Source of the DNA: Phragmitibacter sp965284365
Lineage (GTDB): Bacteria; Verrucomicrobiota; Verrucomicrobiia; Verrucomicrobiales; Verrucomicrobiaceae
Assembly: GCA_965284365.1 (NCBI GenBank)
Contig: OZ260079.1
Coordinates: 5,084,001 to 5,148,000 of the forward strand
Direction: 5' to 3'
DNA: 64,000 bases
In this document: piece by piece, positions 46,362 through 55,900 of the stretch
How the letters are laid out: each line of letters begins with the position of its first letter
Position numbering within the stretch: the first letter of the stretch is position 1
Position numbers and translations under genes: made by a program
Notes under the pieces: model-generated
Told to the model about the DNA's origin: nothing
The model's database searches: none
What the model saw: only the letters and a program-made list of their open reading frames with translations

Positions 46362-46396
46362 GTGACATAAAGTTCAGCTTGCCAATAGTGGCCTTC

Positions 46397-46424
46397 GGGG
46401 TTAGGGAATGCGCTCCCTAGCCCC
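46397..46424. terminator. hairpin after aminotransferase
   Basis: GGGGTTAGGGA (46397-46407) pairs with TCCCTAGCCCC (46414-46424), one wobble, six-base loop. It lies 36 bases after the stop codon; there is no T-run, so it may be a weak or Rho-assisted terminator. Confidence 0.55.
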
Positions 46425-46450
46425 CAGAGGGATGAATCCACATATAACGA

Positions 46451-47527
46451 ATGATTTGCCGTAACGTTTTCTCTAGCGCTGTTGCCATAACAACCCTCTT
46501 GGCAGTTCCCTTCTCAAAAACCGGCGCATCCACTCCAGAGAAAACGATAATTCGCAGTTCTTATAAACCAACCACGGGTTTGGTGGCATCTGCGCCCGCA
46601 GCAGCACCGCAGGCAAAAAAACAGGAGAAGCGTCGTGCGACAGCGACTCCGTCCGTGTTTCAGACAACGACTGCAGCCAGTGTAAACACTGTAGCTATAC
46701 AAGGTATCGGCCCAAGCACTGCTTATCCGAAGGATGCTCCGGCCATGGGTCCTACTCCCATTGGCACCTTGGGTTGGAAGCGTGGCATCACCGGCACAGT
46801 TTTCTGGGTAGGTGAACAACCTACGGAAAACAACCCCACTCCCAATGTGGCAAGTTCCTGGGATACCAATTGGATGAACAACTTCGGTGGTTACGATGAT
46901 CCCGATTTGTCCGCACGCGCCGCCGGTTATCGGCCCGAGGGCTTTGTGCCCAAGCTGAATCCTTTCTACATCGCGCTGCCCTACAATGATGTGTTGAACT
47001 ACAACACGACCAAGGACTCAGCCTTTGATGTCATCCCTTGGTTCAAGAAGACCTTCAAGCGTCATGGCAAATCTGTCTGCCACAATCGCTGGATCGCCAT
47101 CAGTTACGGCAATCGTGTTGCATATGCGCAATGGAGCGACTGCGGTCCCTTCACCACGGATGATGCAGCCTATGTTTTCGGTGACGCTCCCCCTGCAAAC
47201 TCCAGCAACAACGATGCTGGCATCGACCTTTCTCCAGCCGTGCGCGACTACCTCGGCTTCGTGAGTGGCAAGAAGTGTGACTGGCGTTTCGTCGAAGAGC
47301 ATGAAGTCACGGACGGTCCCTGGAAAGCTTACGGCGCCAATAACCCTTTCTCCAAATCCTGGGTCAAAGATCCTGAGCCCATCTATCAGGGTGCATTTGC
47401 ATCAGCGCGCAGCAGCGGTGGCGGATCCGCCTCGGCTTCCCCGTCCAAACCAACTTCAAATCGCACGTTGCGCAGCACGCCGACGATGCCCGGCTTGGTC
47501 TTGCGCAAGTCAACTTCCCGGAGCTAA
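46451..47527 (+). CDS. exported protein with barwin-like/double-psi barrel region
   Basis: A 358-residue product with a leader, then a long Ala/Thr/Pro-rich linker up to about residue 110, then a conserved-looking globular part with WMNNFGGYDDPDL, NRWIAISYGNRVAYAQW, DCGPF and AGIDLSPAVRDYL. The last run resembles the Asp-containing end of double-psi beta-barrels (RlpA/3D domain), where an NxGxDLSxA motif holds a catalytic Asp. Inference: a possible peptidoglycan-acting secreted protein; needs structural prediction. The C-terminus is Ser/Arg-rich. Confidence 0.65.
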   Translation: MICRNVFSSAVAITTLLAVPFSKTGASTPEKTIIRSSYKPTTGLVASAPAAAPQAKKQEKRRATATPSVFQTTTAASVNTVAIQGIGPSTAYPKDAPAMGPTPIGTLGWKRGITGTVFWVGEQPTENNPTPNVASSWDTNWMNNFGGYDDPDLSARAAGYRPEGFVPKLNPFYIALPYNDVLNYNTTKDSAFDVIPWFKKTFKRHGKSVCHNRWIAISYGNRVAYAQWSDCGPFTTDDAAYVFGDAPPANSSNNDAGIDLSPAVRDYLGFVSGKKCDWRFVEEHEVTDGPWKAYGANNPFSKSWVKDPEPIYQGAFASARSSGGGSASASPSKPTSNRTLRSTPTMPGLVLRKSTSRS

Positions 47528-47589
47528 CCAAGTTATCCGGGCGGCGTTTCAGAGGGGCCACTGCAATATCGTGGTGGTATGAATACCAT

Positions 47590-47794
47590 CAATGCCAATC
47601 GTTCGCCATGCCGGCTTGTTAGGTATCCGAACGATGGTCGTTGCCGGTTATCCAAAGTGTACGCCTGATTCACTGGCATTGAACCGCGGAGCGTTTCTCC
47701 CATGAATAGCCGTGGGTTTTTACCCACGGTAAAGTGCATCAGATCCACTCCTCCGGAGGAGTAGACCAATGCGCGTCGTTATTTCCCGGAAATA
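47590..47794. repeat. cluster of palindromes, REP-like
   Basis: Within the 299-base gap: ATCGTTCG and CGAACGAT flank the first hairpin; CCGTGGGT (47710-47717) pairs with ACCCACGG (47722-47729); a 16-base palindrome ACTCCTCCGGAGGAGT is at 47747-47762; TATTTCC (47780-47786) pairs with GGAAATA (47788-47794). Known: REP elements are extragenic palindromes mobilised by RAYT transposases. No transposase is in the window. Confidence 0.65.
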
Positions 47795-47826
47795 GTGGTG
47801 CCGTTTGAAGAGTAGCTTGTTTCGGC

Positions 47827-48939
47827 ATGACTCTTCCGGTTCAAAGCATCCTCCCCATCATCGCTTTCTTGGCAACGATTCAGATTCCAGCTCGCGCCGA
47901 CGAAACACCACCAGCAGTAATTGCTCCCTTCTTCGCACCTCCCGACGCCTACGCGGGAAAACTCAGCCCCCATCGATCAGCCCTCACCTTCCGCGACGGA
48001 AGCGCAGTGAAGACGCCAGAAGATTGGGCTCGCAGACGCGAAGAAATCCGCAAGGATTGGCAGAACATCATCGGCAAATGGCCGCCAGTCATCGAAAAGC
48101 CTGTCCTTGAGCGAATCGAGTCCACCCGTCGAGACAACTTCACGCAGCATCGTGTGAGAGTGGAAATCGGACCTGGCCAGACAGGTGATGGTTTCCTGCT
48201 CATCCCAAGCGGCACCGGCCCTTTTCCCGCAGCATTTGTCCCATTCTATGATCCGGAAACAAGCGCTGGTCTCAGCGGCAAACCCTTGCGGGATTTTGGC
48301 TATCAACTGGCAAAACGCGGCTTCGTCGTGTTATGCATTGGCTCTCCCGGCGGTGATGCCCGCAAGCCTGTGTTGGGCGAGGGCGTCACCTGCCAGCCTT
48401 TGCATTATCTGGGTTACATCGCCGCGAATGCATGGCAGGCCTTGGCAGCTCTCCCCGAAGTCGACAGCAAACGCATTGGCATTGTTGGCCATTCCTATGG
48501 TGGAAAGTGGTCGATGTTCGGCTCTTGCTTCTGGGACAAATATGCCTGCGCGGTCTGGTCCGATGCCGGTATCGTCTTTGATGAAGCCAGACCTTCCGTA
48601 AACTATTGGGAGCCATGGTATCTCGGCCTGGATGCGAAGCTGACACGCAAACCCGGACTCATCACGGCAGAAAGCCCTCGCACCGGTGCCTATCGCACCT
48701 TGATGGAGAAGGGCATGGACCTAACAGACCTGCACGCCCTCATGGCGCCCCGCCCCTTTCTCGTTTCCGGAGGCTCAGAAGACCACGTGGCGCGCTGGCC
48801 CGTCCTTAATCACGCCATCGCGGTGAACGAACTCCTGGGCTTCAAAAACCGTGTCGCCATGACGAACCGCCCTGACCACTCGCCGACGATTGAGTCAAAC
48901 GAGCAGATCTACGCCTTCCTGGAGTGGTGCCTCAAATAA
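47827..48939 (+). CDS. exported alpha/beta hydrolase, dienelactone hydrolase/esterase-like
   Basis: A 370-residue protein with a leader (IIAFLATIQIPARA). The nucleophile elbow is GHSYGGKW with Ser near 224; the catalytic Asp/Glu lies in MAPRPFLVSGGSEDH (Asp) and the His in NRPDHSPT. It resembles secreted acetyl-xylan or glucuronoyl esterases in layout, and the dienelactone hydrolase family in sequence. Probable role: removing esters from plant or algal polysaccharides outside the cell. Start has no other in-frame alternative ahead of the leader. Confidence 0.82.
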   Translation: MTLPVQSILPIIAFLATIQIPARADETPPAVIAPFFAPPDAYAGKLSPHRSALTFRDGSAVKTPEDWARRREEIRKDWQNIIGKWPPVIEKPVLERIESTRRDNFTQHRVRVEIGPGQTGDGFLLIPSGTGPFPAAFVPFYDPETSAGLSGKPLRDFGYQLAKRGFVVLCIGSPGGDARKPVLGEGVTCQPLHYLGYIAANAWQALAALPEVDSKRIGIVGHSYGGKWSMFGSCFWDKYACAVWSDAGIVFDEARPSVNYWEPWYLGLDAKLTRKPGLITAESPRTGAYRTLMEKGMDLTDLHALMAPRPFLVSGGSEDHVARWPVLNHAIAVNELLGFKNRVAMTNRPDHSPTIESNEQIYAFLEWCLK

Positions 48940-48969
48940 CGATTCGGCAATCAGATTGCCCGCCTACCG

Positions 48970-50439
48970 CTACTTCTTCTTCAACTGCGGAAACAGAATC
49001 ACGTCGCGAATGCTCTCCGCACCAGTGAGCATCATGATGAGACGGTCAATGCCGATGCCAATACCGCCAGCCGGTGGCATGCCGTACTCCAGAGCCAGCA
49101 GGAACTCTTCATCCACTTTCTGCTGTTCTTCCCCGGCCTGATGCTCCAGACGCTCGCGCTGCACCACAGGGTCGTTCAGTTCACTATATCCCGGTGAAAT
49201 CTCCTGACCGTTCATGACCAGTTCATACACATCGACAACGCTCGAATCCGCGGTGTTCTGCTTGGCCAGAGGCACCAGTTCTTTCGGCACATGCGTGACA
49301 AAAAGCGGATCGATCGCTTTTGCCTCAATGAAGCGCTCAAAGACCTGCTGCGTGCATTCGTGATCTTCCATGATCTCCGAGACCGTCAGGCCCCACTCAT
49401 GACATTTCTCTCGCTTCTGCGCCGTCGTCAGTTCGTACCACCCCGGCTCAATGCCGCGGATGAGATCCGCATAAGATGCACGTCGCCACGGTCTCTGTAG
49501 ATTGATGGTCTTGGCGACATTTCCTTCTTCGTCTTTGTGCTCAATGAGCAGGCCGCCGCAGAACTTTTCTGCCAGATGACAAACTAGACTTTCCACGAGT
49601 TCCGCCATTTGCTCGAAGTCGCTGAATGCCCAATAAGCCTCCAGCATCGTGAACTCCGGATTATGCCGACGGCTCAGTCCTTCATTACGAAAGTTGCGAT
49701 TGAGTTCAAACACCTTGGTAAAGCCAGCCACCAGGAGGCGCTTCAAGTAGAGCTCCGGCGCGATGCGCAGATACATGGGCTGATTGAGAGCCTTGAAGAA
49801 GGTCTCGAACGGCGTAGCAGCAGCGCCCCCCGGCACATCCTGCATCATGGGCGTTTCCACTTCCAGGAAACCACGCTCTTGCAGGAAGCGGCGGATCTCC
49901 GCCACCATTTGGCTGCGCTTCAGGAATATGTCGCGGCTGGCTTCATTGCTGATGAGATCAAGATAGCGTTGACGGTACTTGATCTCCTTGTCCGTCACGC
50001 CATGCCACTTGTCCGGCAATGGACGCAGCGACTTGCTGAGCACCGTGATTGTCCCGGTGTGCACGCTAGGCTCGCCGGTCCTGGTGACGAAGGACTTGCC
50101 ATCGACCCCCAGCCAGTCGCCGATATCCACCAATTCAGTCAGAAGCTGGAACACCTCGTCACCGATTTCTTTCTTGTTGGCGTAGCACTGGATGCGGCCC
50201 GTGATGTCGCTCAAGTCAAAAAACACGGCCTTTCCCATGACACGGCGCGCCGTTACGCGTCCTGCCACCTTAACTTCCAAACCTTCCACAAACTCGCTCC
50301 GCAAGATGCCAGGCTGATGCGTCGTCTCAAAACGGGTGCCGAACGGGTCGATACCTTTCTCACGCAGCGCGGCCAGCTTTTCACGCCGCGCGCGCAGCAG
50401 TTCGCTTTCGGTTTCAGACGGGATCTCGGATGGTTGCAT
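48970..50439 (-). CDS. lysS: lysyl-tRNA synthetase
   Basis: 489 residues from the ATG at 50439 (MQPSEIPSETESELLRARRE); a far longer frame upstream is antisense to the reductase gene and is rejected. An OB-fold anticodon domain (VKVAGRVTARRVMGK, FFDLSDITGRIQCY) is followed by a class II core: motif 2 FRNEGLSRRHNPEFTMLEA and motif 3 GMPPAGGIGIGIDRLIMM. Role: charging tRNA-Lys in the cytoplasm. Convergent with the hydrolase and divergent from the flavoprotein gene. Confidence 0.95.
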   Translation of the reverse strand: MQPSEIPSETESELLRARREKLAALREKGIDPFGTRFETTHQPGILRSEFVEGLEVKVAGRVTARRVMGKAVFFDLSDITGRIQCYANKKEIGDEVFQLLTELVDIGDWLGVDGKSFVTRTGEPSVHTGTITVLSKSLRPLPDKWHGVTDKEIKYRQRYLDLISNEASRDIFLKRSQMVAEIRRFLQERGFLEVETPMMQDVPGGAAATPFETFFKALNQPMYLRIAPELYLKRLLVAGFTKVFELNRNFRNEGLSRRHNPEFTMLEAYWAFSDFEQMAELVESLVCHLAEKFCGGLLIEHKDEEGNVAKTINLQRPWRRASYADLIRGIEPGWYELTTAQKREKCHEWGLTVSEIMEDHECTQQVFERFIEAKAIDPLFVTHVPKELVPLAKQNTADSSVVDVYELVMNGQEISPGYSELNDPVVQRERLEHQAGEEQQKVDEEFLLALEYGMPPAGGIGIGIDRLIMMLTGAESIRDVILFPQLKKK

Positions 50440-50664
50440 GGGTGGTCGAATCGGGTGCGCAATCAAAGGCACATGGGGAAAAGGGGCAACTTCCAAATGC
50501 TGAAATCCGCAACTGCGCCGGACCGCCGCCTGCACCCGCCGCGATCCTCCCAGCCTCTGGCCTTGAAACTGCTCGGAAATGCCCTGATTTGCCGCAATTC
50601 CGGGCTTTCTTGACAAGCCCGCTGCATCCCCTATTTTTCGCGCCCCTTTTATTCCGAACCACTC

Positions 50665-51819
50665 ATGAGCACCGAGGCCAGCACCAAGCCAGTTTATAAC
50701 CTTAAGAATCCCTTCATTTCGCACCTTGCCCGTGCCCATGATCTGACCGGCCCCGGCGCCTCGAAGCACACGAAGCATTACGAATTCGATCTGACAGGTT
50801 CCGGCATGGAGTTCATCCCCGGCGATTCCCTGGCCGTGCTGCCTACGAATGACTCCAAGCTGGTAGATCTCCTCCTCGACGCCCTGAAATTCTCCGGCGA
50901 AGAAATGGTGGCCAACCCCAAAGGCGAACAAGTCCCCCTGCGCAAAGCTCTTTTTGAAAGCTACTCCATCACGGAAGTCGACACGAAGCTCCTCAAAGCC
51001 GTCGCCCTCAAAGGCGGTCACAGCACGCTGGAAGAACTGACCCAGCCAGATAAAAAGGATGCGCTCAAGAACTATCTCTGGGGCAAGGATGTCTTGGACA
51101 TCATTCAGGAAAGCCCGACGGCGACCTTTGAGCCTGCGGAATTCGCTGCTCTTCTGCGCCGTCTGAACATCCGCCTGTATTCCATCTCCTCCAGCCTCGC
51201 GGCTTATCCTGAGCAGGTTCACCTCACGGTGGCCACGGTGCGTTATGAAAGCCACGGTCGCATGCGCGGGGGCGTGTGCTCGACCTTCATGGCCGACCGG
51301 ATCGACAACTCCACGCCGATCCCGACCTTTATTAAAGCCGGCACGGCTTTCCGTCTGCCCGATCCCTCCGCGGACACTCCGGTGATCTTCGTCGGTCCTG
51401 GCACTGGCATCGCACCCTTCCGTGCCTTCGCACAAGAGCGCCGCGCTACCGGCGCCAAAGGCAAAGCCTGGCTCTTCTTCGGTGAAATCAATCGCGCGAG
51501 CTGCTACTTCTACGAAGACGAGTGGAACGGCTACCTCGCCGACGGCACCATGGCCAAGGTCGACACCGCATTCTCCCGTGACCAGGCCCAGAAGATCTAC
51601 GTGCAGCACAAGCTGCTCGAAAACGGTAAGGACCTCTATGACTGGCTGGAGCAAGGCGCCATCTTCTACGTGTGCGGCGACGCAGCCCGCATGGCCGTCG
51701 ACGTCGACAACGCGCTTCGCGAGATCATTGCAAAGGTCGGTGGCAAAAATCCCGACGAGGTGAACGCCTATATGGACAACCTCAAGACCGCCAAGCGTTA
51801 CCGCAAGGACGTCTATTGA
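50665..51819 (+). CDS. sulfite reductase flavoprotein-like NADPH/FAD reductase (no flavodoxin domain)
   Basis: 384 residues, equivalent to the C-terminal two-thirds of CysJ: a FAD domain with KHTKHYEFDLTGSGMEF, RLYSISSS (FAD) and GGVCSTFMAD, then an NADPH domain with GPGTGIAPFRAFAQE, FFGEINRASCYFY, and YVCGDAARMA before the end motif RYRKDVY. The FMN/flavodoxin module is absent, so FMN must come from another protein. Known: such short forms serve sulfite or nitrite assimilation in several phyla. No sulfite reductase haemoprotein gene is adjacent. Confidence 0.92.
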   Translation: MSTEASTKPVYNLKNPFISHLARAHDLTGPGASKHTKHYEFDLTGSGMEFIPGDSLAVLPTNDSKLVDLLLDALKFSGEEMVANPKGEQVPLRKALFESYSITEVDTKLLKAVALKGGHSTLEELTQPDKKDALKNYLWGKDVLDIIQESPTATFEPAEFAALLRRLNIRLYSISSSLAAYPEQVHLTVATVRYESHGRMRGGVCSTFMADRIDNSTPIPTFIKAGTAFRLPDPSADTPVIFVGPGTGIAPFRAFAQERRATGAKGKAWLFFGEINRASCYFYEDEWNGYLADGTMAKVDTAFSRDQAQKIYVQHKLLENGKDLYDWLEQGAIFYVCGDAARMAVDVDNALREIIAKVGGKNPDEVNAYMDNLKTAKRYRKDVY

Positions 51820-51927
51820 TCCGGTCGGCTTTGTCCGATCAAGCCAAGCATTACCTCACACCGTCGCCGCCAGGCGGCGGCTGAATTCTCTTGTTTCACG
51901 GGCACACCGCTCGTAACTTTCCTCGAC

Positions 51928-52650
51928 ATGCTTCGTGTACTCCACTCCCTGGGCGCTGCCTTCCTCGTCTTGACGGTGGCGCTGAATCCGACTGTCACTT
52001 TTGCCCAAGCGGATGCTGCAAAACTACCGACCGAAGAAGATTCGAAACTAAACGATCTCCTCTCCGCGGCCCAACAACTCAATCTTGAGGGCCAATACAC
52101 CGCCGCTCTGGAAAAGCTGGAAGAAGCTGAAAAGCTGAAGCCCAAAAACGAGTTTGTCACCAATCTGCGCGGCGGGATCTACACCGCCATGCGGGAGTTC
52201 GACAAAGCTCGGGAATGTTTCCAACAAACCATTGCACTCGACCCAAAAAAGTTTGAGCCACGCTTCAATCTCACGGAACTCGACTACGTGCAGGGAGACT
52301 TTGCCAAGGCGGAGAAAGACTTCACCGCCCTTTTGACGGAGTTCCCCAAGATCCGTGAGGAGTACCGTCACCTCATGCAATTTAAGATTCTGGTCTGTCA
52401 GCTCAAGCAGGACAAAATGGCTGAAGCCGAGGCCATGCAGAAAAACTTCACCTTCCTGGATGATACCCCGGCCCACTATTACGGCATGGCCGCCTTTGCC
52501 TTTTATAAAAAGGACTTGGCCCAGGCCCAGGAATGGCTGACCAAGGCGGCGAGAATCTATTCGCCGCAGAAGATCACTCCTTATGTGGACAGCCTGACTG
52601 AAGCGCGCTGGATCCCCAGCATCACTCTGACTGACGACCTCAAGAAATAG
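51928..52650 (+). CDS. TPR exported protein
   Basis: A 240-residue product with leader ending FAQADAA. It contains about four tetratricopeptide units, for example EGQYTAALEKLEEAEKLKP and MREFDKARECFQQTIALDP. Function unknown. It starts 108 bases downstream of the flavoprotein gene and may be independent. Confidence 0.8.
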   Translation: MLRVLHSLGAAFLVLTVALNPTVTFAQADAAKLPTEEDSKLNDLLSAAQQLNLEGQYTAALEKLEEAEKLKPKNEFVTNLRGGIYTAMREFDKARECFQQTIALDPKKFEPRFNLTELDYVQGDFAKAEKDFTALLTEFPKIREEYRHLMQFKILVCQLKQDKMAEAEAMQKNFTFLDDTPAHYYGMAAFAFYKKDLAQAQEWLTKAARIYSPQKITPYVDSLTEARWIPSITLTDDLKK

Positions 52651-52976
52651 ACTCGTTCGATGCCGTATCGCACTTGTTGTGTCTGAGACTGACTGAACTG
52701 CGGAGTTGTCTTGCCATAGGTCAGTCCTTCTGAATCATGAATCTTGCTATCTGACGCTCAGCTCTTTTTGACGACCGAACCGCAGAGCGGTCGCCCAATG
52801 TACGCAGGTAGTTGTTAGCTGAATCGACCACTTAGTCCCAAAACATTACGGACACGTCGTTGTTATGCCCCCCGATCGGCGCGGATGCCGCTAACATCCC
52901 CATCCTCTTACGCCAAACTTTCCTGCATGTGGCGCACTGAATTCTGTGCTAACGGCCACTCTGACCATCTGCTGAA
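52651..52976. other. intergenic stretch, nothing recognisable
   Basis: No gene, RNA, repeat or attC-like pattern is convincing. The short open frame around 52885 overlaps the start of the next gene and lacks coding character. Confidence 0.5.
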
Positions 52977-55900
52977 ATGGAAGAACAAGCGACATGGCAC
53001 ATCTCAGCTGACACCGGCGGCACCTTCACCGACTGTCATGCCTTCACTCCCGACGGTGAAGAACTCCGCGTAAAGGTCCTCTCCAGCGGCTGTCTCCGGA
53101 CGCTCGTCAAACAAACCCTAACTGAAGGCCCGCTCGAAATCGCCGATGACTGGTCCATGCCAGAAGGCTTCTTCCAAGGCTTTATGGTCCGCAAACTCGA
53201 CGGCAGTCAGACCGAACTCCAAATCAAACATTCCACCCATCGTGAGGGTAAGCACCTCTTGATGCTGGCTCCTCCAAAAAACGTTGGCACCAAATCACCC
53301 TTTGTGTCAGGCGAGCTCATCGAGATCACCAGTGCTGAAGCCGCACCAGTATTGGGCGCACGCCTCCTGACAAAGACACCGCTTCACGCCACCTTTCCTC
53401 CCCTGCTATTCCGCCTCGCCACCACCCGCGCGACGAATGCGTTACTGGAACGCAAAGGCTCACGCGTCGCTCTCTTCATCACGGAAGGTTTCACTGATCT
53501 CCTGCGCATTGGCGATCAAAGGCGGCGTCATCTCTTCGCCCTACAGCATGCCCCACGCGAAGTTCATTATGAAACAGTCTGCGCCGTACGCGAACGCTTA
53601 ACCGCCCACGGAGAAATTCTGGAACCCCTGGACGAAGCTCACCTGCGTGCCGAAGCCCGGCGGCTACTAAACGAAGGCTTCACCCTCGCCTCAGTGAGCC
53701 TCCTGCACGCTGACCTGAATCCGCTTCATGAACAAAGGATCCGCGCAATCCTCTTTGAGATAGGATTCACCGACGTCTCCCTCGGCAGCGAATTAGCTGC
53801 ATTCGTCAAAATCCTGCCTCGCACCCAAAATGCCGTGGCCAATGCCTACCTCACCGGCCCGGTAACCGGCTTCATCAACGACGTGCAGCGTCCCCTTGGC
53901 GATGCACGCCTTCATCTCATGACCAGCGCCGCGGCCCTGGAGCCAGCCGACCGCATCCGTCCGAAGGACCTCCTGCTCAGCGGGCCCGCCGCTGGCGTCC
54001 TCGGCGCTCTCAATGCCGCCAGACGTATGGGATACGAAAAAATCATCACTTTCGACATGGGGGGCACCAGCACGGATGTCGCTCGAGTGGATGGTGCAGT
54101 GGGTTATCGCTTCAGCCAGACCGTCGGCGGCGTCACATTGTTAGGCCCGTCGGTATCCATTGAAACCGTGGCTGCTGGAGGCGGGTCCATCTGCTCCTGG
54201 ACCCCCAGCGGTTTGGCCGTCGGCCCTCACAGCGCAGGATCAGATCCAGGCCCCGCTTGCTACGGCAAAGGCGGTCCCCTCACAATCACCGACGTGAATC
54301 TACTCCTGAGTCGCTTCGACCCATTGAAAGCATCCATCCCCCTGAATCCATCAGCAGCGGAGGCTAGACTCTCCGAATTGATGCAGGTCCTCGCGGAGCA
54401 ATCAGGACGCTCCGTCACCCGTGGACAACTCCTTGAAGACCTCCTCGCACTTGCCGTCGAACACATGGCGGACGCAATCCGCAAAATTTCCGTCCTGGAG
54501 GGTTACAATCCATCGGAATATGCCCTGCTCGCCTTTGGCGGTGCTGGCCCTCAGCACGCCTGTGGTGTCGCCGAGCGTCTCGGTATCAAGGCTATTTTGA
54601 TCCCCCATCATGCGGGTATCTTGAGTGCCGTCGGCTTGCAGGAAGCGCAGCCGGAGCACTTTGCACAAACCCAAGTGCTCAGGCTATTGGACGATGTTCG
54701 CCCGGAGCTAGACAGCATTCTCGCCGCCATGACTGACGAAGCCATTGAGGGGCTCGCGGAAGCCAATCACACCTTGAATCGTGACACTCTTATGATTCGC
54801 CAACTAGCAGAGATGCGCTTGCGGGGACAGGACACCCCTTTGCAGATCGAGTTTCACCATGCCACAGATCTAGGCTTGCTGTTCACGCAGCGTTACGAGC
54901 AACTCTTTGGCTATTCGCCGCCAGCAACAAAGCTCGTTGAACTCGTGAGTTTGCGTGTCGCAGTCTCTCCTCAGCCTGACAAAGTGCTAAGTGAAAACAT
55001 GGACAACCCGGATCTGCCAGAGACCGACGGCCCAGCCTTGATCCAGGATGCATTTAGCACCTTGCACATTGCAGACAGATGGCATGGCGTTAACAAACAG
55101 GGCGTTGGCTGGGTATTAAAGCAAGGCGGATCGTTATCTCTAATCAACAGTGCCATCACCACCTCTTCACCCGACATCCTCCGCCACCGCCTGACCAGTA
55201 TCGTCGAGGAGATGGGCGCTCTGCTTCGGCGCACTGCACTCTCCACCAATATCCGAGAGCGATTGGACTTCTCCTGCGCGGTGCTGAACGCGGACGGCCA
55301 ACTGCTCACCAGCGCGCCACACATTCCCGTTCATCTCGGTGCCCTTGGTGCCTGCGTGCGATCCGTCAAAGCCGTCTGCCCCATGGCCGAAGGAGATACA
55401 GTGATCACGAACCACCCAGCTTACGGCGGGTCCCACCTGCCAGATGTCACGCTCATCACACCCCTTTTTGATGCGGCTCACACTCTGATCGGCTTCGTAG
55501 CGAATCGTGCCCACCATGCCGAAATCGGCGGAATTTCACCGGGCTCTATGCCGGCCAACGCGCGGAGTCTTATCGAGGAAGGCGTTGTCCTGGCTCCCAC
55601 ATATCTCGTTCGTGGCGGCATCGTAGACTTTGATGCAATCCGCACGCAACTAACCTCGGCGCTTCACCCCACGCGCGCTTTGGAAGACAACATCGCTGAC
55701 CTCCATGCTCAACTCGCCGCCAACCGCCTGGGTGTGGAGCGCGTGCGAACCTTGGCCCCCGATCCCGCTCAAATGCAGCAGATCTTTGATGCCTCCCGCC
55801 ACGTCATGAGCCAGTTCGCTCCTCGTCTGTTGGAAGGTTCCTCCGAAGAGTTCCTGGACGATGGCTCACCCATACGCTTTAAACTCCAGCGCGGTGAAGA

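Noticed and set aside
47600..47660. GTTAGGT box near 47620 as an attC end
   Set aside because: No RYYYAAC partner; the surrounding palindromes fit REP-like repeats better.
50440..51654. Long N-terminal extension of lysS
   Set aside because: It is antisense to the reductase gene, has no coding character and the family starts at the inner ATG.
52651..52976. attC-like or cassette junctions near GTTAGCT and GTTATGC
   Set aside because: The boxes do not fit the consensus and no paired arms are present.
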